Part shown: positions 8,607 to 13,319 of the stretch, piece by piece
How positions within the stretch are numbered: position 1 is the first letter of the stretch
Layout of the letters: every line of letters starts with the position of its first letter
DNA from: Archangium sp.
Lineage (GTDB): Bacteria > Myxococcota > Myxococcia > Myxococcales > Myxococcaceae
Length of the DNA: 13,319 nt
NCBI GenBank assembly: GCA_016793585.1
Contig: JAEUJR010000290.1
Location: 1-13,319 of the forward strand
Direction of reading: 5' to 3'
The notes under the pieces: model-generated
Told to the model about the DNA's origin: nothing
What the model saw: the letters and a program-made list of their open reading frames with translations, nothing else
Databases searched by the model: none
Program-made: the position numbers and the translations under genes

Positions 8607-8905
8607 TCAGGCGCTGGTGTTACGAGCCCCGTGCCAGCCTTCGACGTTCGACTGTGTGAATGATCTTTGGATCTGAAGTGACAGCAGTAGGGGCGACTTT
8701 TCCTGTGGGGAACCGGGAAAGGGGAAGAACTTCAAAGACCTGAACGCCTCGCGCCTGTGGCCAACCTGAGGACCTTTCCAAGGCTTCCCACACCGTCGGT
8801 TCATGCAGGGGCTTTCCCCACACGCCATGAAAGTCTGACGGCCACTTTCCGAACAGTTCTCACAGCGAACTCCACAGCCGACGCTGCGGTACAGTTGCGG
8901 CCGCG
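8607..8905. promoter_or_regulatory. Divergent regulatory region with repeated TGTGG/CCACA elements
   Basis: This 299-bp non-coding gap between a lipoprotein gene (minus) and a kinase operon (plus) is noticeably less GC-rich than its surroundings. It contains related short elements: TGTGGGGAA (8704-8712), TGTGGCCAA (8756-8764), TTCCCACAC (8785-8793), TTCCCCACA (8814-8822, exact reverse complement of the first), TTCTCACAG (8857-8865) and ACTCCACAG (8869-8877). These look like sites for one regulator. They resemble DnaA boxes only loosely. No RNA gene or convincing open frame is seen. On the minus strand TGGCACG (8630-8636) matches the -24 half of a sigma-54 promoter, but the -12 half is poor. 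Confidence 0.4.
8890..8895 (+). promoter_or_regulatory. Candidate -10 element of the PEGA-kinase operon
   Basis: TACAGT ends 10 nt before the ATG at 8906. The intervening bases hold no Shine-Dalgarno sequence, consistent with a leaderless or few-base leader transcript. No matching -35 is evident. Confidence 0.38.
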
Positions 8906-10663
8906 ATGACGACGCCGGCGCGTGGGGACCGGGTAGGGAAATACGAGATCCTCACGCCGCTGACGTCGGGTGGCATGGCGGAGCTCTTCCTCGGCTCCAC
9001 GGTCGGGCCGGGCGGGTTTCAGAAGCACGTCGTCATCAAGCGCATTCTTCCCGATGCGTCGCGTGACGAGAACTTCATGCGCATGTTCCTCGACGAAGCG
9101 CGCATCACGGCGGGCTTCTCGCACCCGAACATCGCGCAGGTCTACGACCTCGGCGAAGACGAGCAGGGGCTGTACGTGGTGATGGAGTTCATCGCAGGGC
9201 AGAACCTGAACCAGGTCGTCTCGGTGTGCGCGAAGAAGCAGCACGTTCTGCCGCTGGGCTTCTCGGTGTCGGTGATCAACGACTGCGCGCAGGCGCTCCA
9301 CTACGCGCACACCTACGTGAAGCCGTCGGGCGAGTCGTACCCGGTGGTGCACCGCGACGTCGCGCAGAAGAACATCATGGTGGGCTGGGACGGGCAGACG
9401 AAGCTGCTCGACTTCGGCATCGCGAAGGCTGCCAACACGCTCTCGCGCACCAAGGTGGGCACCGTGAAGGGCACCGCCGGCTACATGTCGCCCGAGCAGG
9501 TGACGGGAAAGCCGGTCGACGGGCGCTCCGACGTGTTCTCACTGGGCGTGGTGCTCTGGGAGATGGTGACCGGCCAGCGCCTCTTCGCGGCCGAGACCGA
9601 GCTCGCCGAGATGAAGCTCATTCTCGAGGCGAAGGTGGAGCGACCCGACGAGGTCGAGCCCGTCGTGCCTTCGACCATCGCCGACATCATCATGAAGGCG
9701 GTGGCGCGAGAGCCCTCTGACCGCTGGAACTCGGCGAAGGAGATGTCGAAGGCCATCAGCACCCGCTGCCCCGAGCTGCTCTTCGACGCCGAAGAGCGTT
9801 CGCAGTTCATGCGCGAGCTCTTCTCGGACCGCATCGACCAGACGCGCAAGCTGTTCGAGCTCTCGAAGGCGAAGGAGGGCACGTCTGATCAAGAAGTGCG
9901 GCAGCTCGCGAAGTCGATTCAAGAGAGCGCGATGTCGCAGCCGGTGCTCAAGCCGGTGAAGTCGAAGGGCGAGCGGCCCAAGCCGGCGCCGGGGAAGAAG
10001 TCGAAGCAACGCTCCTCGGAGGACGACAAGCTGCTCGAGCTCGCCATCAGGGTCGACCAGGTCGCGCTCGGCGCCGAGGTGCACAAGCCGCGTCGCACGT
10101 ACACAGGCCCGCTCATCTTCGCCGTGCTCGTGGTGCTGGCCCTCGCGACCGCGAACAAGTTCGTCTTTCCCGAGAAGCGCGTCAGCTCGAGCGGGCTCGT
10201 CTTGTGGGACGGCGAGCCCGATGAGGCTGGGGCGAGCGCTGATCAGCCCAAACCGGCGCCGAAGCTTCCCATCGCCATCGATGCGATTCCGGGCGCCGAG
10301 ACGACGGGCAGCGACGGCGACGAGGAAGCGCCCGCAGGCTCCTCACCCGTCGCGCTGCCGGCACCTGCGGGGGGTGGCGAGACGAAGCCCACGGCGGGCG
10401 GGCCGAAGCCGAAGGCCGGCAGGCAACAACCTCTGGGGCCTGCGGGAGACGTGACGCTCGCGCTGCTCCCCGATGGCGCGAAGGTGTTCAAAGGCAAAGA
10501 AGAGCTCGGCAACGGCTCGATGGTCTCATTCTCGCTGCCGTCGGGCACGCACATGCTCACCATCGTCGGCGCCGACGGCGTGAAGCGCCGCTTGTCGGTG
10601 CAGGTCTCGCCCGGCAAGAACAAGGCGCAGAAGTTCACGGTGAACGACCTGCCCACGCAATGA
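8906..10663 (+). CDS. Transmembrane Ser/Thr protein kinase with C-terminal PEGA-like domain
   Basis: A 585-residue protein. The kinase domain spans about 13-280: loop LTSGGMAELF (19-28), ATP lysine K45, alpha-C E64, catalytic loop HRDVAQKN (D151, N156), DFG (D169) and GYMSPEQ. As in the kinase at 4437, the lysine after HRD is Ala (A153) and the Gly loop is degenerate, so the two are paralogues. A charged cytoplasmic linker (about 300-395, Lys-rich) leads to one transmembrane helix (about 400-420). After a Pro/Ala-rich extracytoplasmic stalk, a PEGA-like beta domain (about 514-583) follows: DVTLALLPDGAKVFKGKEELG then GTHMLTIVGADGVKRRLSV. PEGA domains are thought to bind surface components. The stop overlaps the next gene's ATG (ATGA), so the downstream lipoproteins are translated with the kinase and are likely its partners. 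The start is supported by the TACAGT hexamer 10 nt upstream. Confidence 0.93.
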   Translation: MTTPARGDRVGKYEILTPLTSGGMAELFLGSTVGPGGFQKHVVIKRILPDASRDENFMRMFLDEARITAGFSHPNIAQVYDLGEDEQGLYVVMEFIAGQNLNQVVSVCAKKQHVLPLGFSVSVINDCAQALHYAHTYVKPSGESYPVVHRDVAQKNIMVGWDGQTKLLDFGIAKAANTLSRTKVGTVKGTAGYMSPEQVTGKPVDGRSDVFSLGVVLWEMVTGQRLFAAETELAEMKLILEAKVERPDEVEPVVPSTIADIIMKAVAREPSDRWNSAKEMSKAISTRCPELLFDAEERSQFMRELFSDRIDQTRKLFELSKAKEGTSDQEVRQLAKSIQESAMSQPVLKPVKSKGERPKPAPGKKSKQRSSEDDKLLELAIRVDQVALGAEVHKPRRTYTGPLIFAVLVVLALATANKFVFPEKRVSSSGLVLWDGEPDEAGASADQPKPAPKLPIAIDAIPGAETTGSDGDEEAPAGSSPVALPAPAGGGETKPTAGGPKPKAGRQQPLGPAGDVTLALLPDGAKVFKGKEELGNGSMVSFSLPSGTHMLTIVGADGVKRRLSVQVSPGKNKAQKFTVNDLPTQ

Positions 10664-11547
10664 GATGGCTGGTGGTGTGCGCGTTGGTCAGCGGTTGCTC
10701 CGCGTCGTTCATCGGGAACGTGCGCGCGCAGCAGCTCGACCGGGTCGATGACGTGGTCGTGTCGGTCGATGACGGCGTGGAGTTCACCCGCGACGGGCTT
10801 CTGCTCGGCCTGCGCGTCGCCAATCGAACCCGATCGACGGTCGTCTTCACGTCGGCAAGGGTCATCGCGCAGGCAGGCGCGTGGAGTCACCGCCTCGGGT
10901 GGGTCGCCCCCATCAGCATCGCTCCGGGGCTCGAACAGGTCGTCACGCTGTCGATGGAGGCGCCGCACGCGTCGCAGGTCACGCTCGTGTTCGACGACGC
11001 GTTCCAGGCGAACGGGGTTTCGCTCCAGGTCGGCGCAGTTCGACTCGAAGGACCACTCGAGCAGGTTCGCAACAGCCCGTTCTCGGTCACCCTTCGTGGT
11101 GTCGGTGGCATCGGGTTCGGCCGCACAGCTGCTCAGCCACTGCTCCCCGCCGCGTGGGTGCCTCGAGCGGCGCTCGGTGGTCTCGAGGCCGCGCTGGGCT
11201 TCTCGTCGCGCTGGTTCGAGTTGGGCATGACCGCTCGAGCGGGGCGAGGGCGCCTGGCGGGAGTCGAGCTCGGGCTGCACCCGTGGTTTCAGTTCGTCAC
11301 GCTGAAGGCGGGCTATGCGCTCGACCTCTTCGCGAGCGACGAGACGAAGGACGAGCTCGTCGGTCATGGGCCACGGTTCTCACTCGAGACGCTCTTCGAC
11401 GTCGGTGATGCGCCGCTCGCGTCGAAGCAGCTCCGCACGTTCGGTGTCTTCGTGCTGGGTGGGTGGACGACCACGTTGCCGAAGCTGCCCGCTTCTTCAC
11501 AGCAATTCCTCGTCTTCGAGGCGGGGTTGATCTGGCGGCTTCGATGA
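10660..11547 (+). CDS. Predicted lipoprotein, paralogue 1 of a tandem pair in the kinase operon
   Basis: A 295-residue protein of unknown family. A very short signal (MRWLVVCALVSGC) ends in the lipobox VSGC, predicting lipidation at C13. The first half (about 30-130) alternates hydrophobic and polar residues like an immunoglobulin-type beta-sandwich. The second half (about 140-295) is rich in Gly and aromatic residues in alternating strands (FSSRWFELGMTARAG, FVTLKAGYALDLF, FGVFVLGGW, ending FEAGLIWRLR), reminiscent of outer-membrane beta-strands. The next gene product matches it along most of its length, most clearly at SRWFE, GRL..(V)E(L/V)G and GHGPR. It starts within the kinase stop (ATGA) and its own stop overlaps the next ATG in the same way. 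I infer an envelope partner or input sensor for the PEGA kinase; there is no direct evidence of function. Confidence 0.8.
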   Translation: MRWLVVCALVSGCSASFIGNVRAQQLDRVDDVVVSVDDGVEFTRDGLLLGLRVANRTRSTVVFTSARVIAQAGAWSHRLGWVAPISIAPGLEQVVTLSMEAPHASQVTLVFDDAFQANGVSLQVGAVRLEGPLEQVRNSPFSVTLRGVGGIGFGRTAAQPLLPAAWVPRAALGGLEAALGFSSRWFELGMTARAGRGRLAGVELGLHPWFQFVTLKAGYALDLFASDETKDELVGHGPRFSLETLFDVGDAPLASKQLRTFGVFVLGGWTTTLPKLPASSQQFLVFEAGLIWRLR

Positions 11548-12464
11548 GAGCGCTGACGCTCGGGTTGTTGGGGTTCACCTCGTGCACGCTGCCGTTCGTC
11601 GCGAAGACGGCCGGGCGCTCTCTGCACGCCGGCGGGCTTCGCGTGACGGTGGGGCCGGCCATCGACGTTCGACATGACCGCGTGGTGTTCGAGCTCCTCT
11701 TCGAGAACGACACCGACGAAGCGTTGATCATTCCGACCGCGGGCCTGGTGCTCGACGAAGACGGGCGACGTCACGCGATGACCGCGATGGACCGCGACGT
11801 GACGGCCGTGGGAATCGTCATCGACGCGAGGCGCTCGCGACGTCGCACCTTCGAGGCCCGTGCAGGTGAAGGCGAGCGCTTCGTGGTGCGCCTCGAACAG
11901 GCAACCATCGGAGAACGTCCCGTCGTGTTCGAACCGCTCGAGCTCGTGAGCCTCGAGTCGCGGCTGCGTGAGGCGAGTCCCTCGCGGTATCAGGCGCGGC
12001 TGCGGCTGCTGGGTGGCGCGCTGATCAGCCGCACCAAAGCAGGTCCCCTCATGAACGCCGTCATCGCGCCCGCGGCCTTCGTGGGTACGGTCGAAGGAAC
12101 AATCGGCCTGTTCTCCCGCTGGTTCGAGGCGAGCCTGCTGTTCAGAGGCGGAAACGGGCGACTCTTCGCGCTCGAGGTGGGCGTACGCCCAGGCGTCGAA
12201 TCACTGACGCTGTTGCTCAGCTACGGCCTCGACATGGTGCAGGTGTCGCCGGGCATGGTGGGTGAGGAGGACCTGCTGTTCGGCCACGGGCCACGGCTGA
12301 TGGCCGACGTCGCCTTCGACGTTCGGCAGCTGCGGCTGAACGCCGAGGCGCCGAAGCGTTTTGGCGCGTTCCTGACGGTGGGCGCCTCGAGGCTGCAGGG
12401 CCGGGTCACGTTGCCGCACTGGGTCGCGACCCTCGAAGCAGGTCTGCGGTGGAGGGTGCAGTGA
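11544..12464 (+). CDS. Predicted lipoprotein, paralogue 2 of a tandem pair in the kinase operon
   Basis: A 306-residue protein counted from the ATG at 11544, which overlaps the preceding stop as ATGA. An open frame extends upstream to 11463, but that lies inside the previous gene and would put extra residues before the signal sequence. The N-terminus MRALTLGLLGFTSC looks like a short lipoprotein signal with the Cys at 15, although Phe at -3 is atypical for a lipobox. Layout mirrors the previous protein: a beta-rich first half (about 33-140), then a Gly/aromatic-rich strand region with SRWFE, GNGRLFALEVG and FGHGPR, ending LEAGLRWRVQ. It is clearly a diverged tandem duplicate. The family is not recognised. 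The operon appears to end here, with no terminator hairpin seen before the next kinase. Confidence 0.8.
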   Translation: MRALTLGLLGFTSCTLPFVAKTAGRSLHAGGLRVTVGPAIDVRHDRVVFELLFENDTDEALIIPTAGLVLDEDGRRHAMTAMDRDVTAVGIVIDARRSRRRTFEARAGEGERFVVRLEQATIGERPVVFEPLELVSLESRLREASPSRYQARLRLLGGALISRTKAGPLMNAVIAPAAFVGTVEGTIGLFSRWFEASLLFRGGNGRLFALEVGVRPGVESLTLLLSYGLDMVQVSPGMVGEEDLLFGHGPRLMADVAFDVRQLRLNAEAPKRFGAFLTVGASRLQGRVTLPHWVATLEAGLRWRVQ

Positions 12465-12577
12465 GCCATGATGCGGCCGTGCCTGTTCACGGCAGTGCAC
12501 AGCTCGTCGTCACGCCTGCGTTTCACCCGCGTGGTGCCTCATCGACTTCGTCCCGGTGCCTGCCTACGTGCGCGGCC

Positions 12578-12582
12578 GGGAG
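12578..12582 (+). promoter_or_regulatory. Ribosome binding site of the right-edge kinase
   Basis: GGGAG lies 9 nt before the ATG at 12592 and 15 nt before the in-frame ATG at 12598, favouring the first as the start. Confidence 0.45.
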
Positions 12583-12591
12583 ACGGGGTCG

Positions 12592-13319
12592 ATGCCGATG
12601 ACTTCATCTGTGAGCGCTGATCAATCGCGACTGGCCCTCGATGACACGTTCATCGGGCGCACCATCGCGGGCAAGTGGCGCATCGAGAAGAAGCTCGGGG
12701 CGGGCGGCATGGGCACCGTCTATCTCGCGACCGACCTCACGGTGGACCGGCCGGTGGCGCTGAAGTTCCTGCTCCCTGCGCTGGCGGCCGAGACCGAGTA
12801 CCGCGCGCGCTTCGAGCGTGAGGCGCGGGTGATGGCGAAGGTCGACCACCCGAACCTGCTCACGCTGTACGGCGTCGAGCGCGACGGCGAGGTGCCCTTC
12901 CTGGTGATGAAGTACGTCACCGGTCGCACGCTCGCGAAGCTCATCAAAGACCGCACGAAGCTGCCGCTCACCGAGGCAATGCCGCTCATTCGCCAGATGA
13001 CGTCGGCGCTCACCGCGTTGCACAGCCAGGGCTACGTCCACCGCGACTTGAAGCCGGGCAACATCATCGTCTCTGACGAAGGCCACGTGACGCTGCTCGA
13101 CTTCGGGCTCATTCGTTCGCACGGCGCGGGGCTGACGCGGCCCGGTGTCGCGCTGGGCAGCCCGTTCTACATGTCGCCCGAGCAGGCCATCGCCGACACC
13201 GTCGACGCGCGCTCCGACCTCTACACGCTCGCCGTCGTGTTGACCGAGCTGCTCACCGGCCGCCGGCCCTTCGCCGAAGGAGACGCGCACGCGTCACTGC
13301 TCGCGCACCTCGAGAAGCC
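12592..13319 (+). CDS. Ser/Thr protein kinase, N-terminal part (cut by window edge)
   Basis: The first 242 codons of a Hanks-type Ser/Thr kinase. All catalytic features are canonical: Gly loop LGAGGMGTVY (residues 35-44), VALK lysine K58, EREA in alpha-C, catalytic loop HRDLKPGN (D152, K154, N157), DFG (D170) and the SPFYMSPEQ activation segment. This contrasts with the two complete kinases in the window, which have Ala in place of the catalytic-loop Lys. It therefore belongs to a different kinase subgroup, the general PknB-like type, and should be active. The region after the kinase domain is outside the window. The start is ATG 12592 with GGGAG upstream; ATG 12598 is the alternative. A 127-bp gap separates it from the lipoprotein operon, so it may be transcribed separately or by read-through. 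Confidence 0.95.
   Translation, partial: MPMTSSVSADQSRLALDDTFIGRTIAGKWRIEKKLGAGGMGTVYLATDLTVDRPVALKFLLPALAAETEYRARFEREARVMAKVDHPNLLTLYGVERDGEVPFLVMKYVTGRTLAKLIKDRTKLPLTEAMPLIRQMTSALTALHSQGYVHRDLKPGNIIVSDEGHVTLLDFGLIRSHGAGLTRPGVALGSPFYMSPEQAIADTVDARSDLYTLAVVLTELLTGRRPFAEGDAHASLLAHLEK

Noticed and set aside
8620..8640. Sigma-54 promoter for the lipoprotein gene
   Set aside because: TGGCACG matches the -24 half, but the -12 half reads TCGT instead of TTGC and no activator site is seen.
8607..8828. Minus-strand open frame of 73 codons upstream of the lipoprotein gene
   Set aside because: No ribosome site, atypical composition, and it coincides with the repeat-rich regulatory gap.
8607..8905. 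Chromosomal replication origin based on DnaA-box-like repeats
   Set aside because: The elements differ from TTATCCACA at two or more positions, no AT-rich unwinding tract is present, and no dnaA, dnaN or similar gene is nearby.
10243..11367. 374-residue minus-strand open frame across the PEGA kinase end and first lipoprotein
   Set aside because: Shadow of real coding sequence; composition is unlike a protein and it spans two coupled genes.
12468..12620. 50-codon open frame starting ATGATG after the lipoprotein operon
   Set aside because: Arg-rich and Ser-rich, no ribosome site, and overlaps the kinase start. Not supportable as a gene.

Overview
The window is GC-rich throughout (roughly two-thirds G+C). 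It carries four Hanks-type Ser/Thr kinase genes in 13 kb, two of them with single-pass membrane architectures, plus several lipoproteins and a Cys-rich 'ADGTTC'-type surface protein. That combination is typical of Myxococcota (a myxobacterium or close relative). No taxonomic marker gene is present, so this is inference from gene content and composition.

Layout, left to right. The N-terminal part of a Ser/Thr kinase (minus strand) runs off the left edge. It diverges from a secreted staphylococcal-nuclease-like protein. That gene converges on a small unknown gene (minus), which in turn diverges from purE-purK, a translationally coupled pair for the carboxylation step of purine synthesis. The 254-bp gap after purK holds the most striking object in the window: on the minus strand, the 3' half of a glycine tRNA lies upstream of its own 5' half. 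The two halves are joined through the acceptor ends by a 7-nt linker, and the whole is enclosed by a perfect 10-bp outer stem. Put in normal order, the halves give a fully canonical tRNA-Gly(UCC). This is a circularly permuted tRNA gene, a class known from red algae and some archaea but not, to my knowledge, described from bacteria.

Next come an EamA-family transporter and a long membrane-anchored Ser/Thr kinase. The kinase's stop codon abuts that of a convergent lipoprotein gene (Hydin-like domain, Cys-rich repeats, beta-propeller-like region). A 299-bp divergent regulatory region with repeated TGTGG/CCACA elements follows. It precedes a kinase with one membrane helix and a PEGA-like extracytoplasmic domain. 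That kinase is coupled by ATGA stop/start overlaps to two tandem, mutually homologous predicted lipoproteins, forming a likely three-gene envelope-signalling operon. The right edge cuts a fourth kinase, which has a fully canonical active site.

Most plus-strand genes lack a Shine-Dalgarno sequence but have a TAnnnT-like hexamer ending about 7-15 nt before the start codon, suggesting leaderless or very short-leader transcription. The kinases, envelope lipoproteins and exported proteins point to a cell-surface signalling neighbourhood in which the purEK pair and the transporter are ordinary housekeeping genes.
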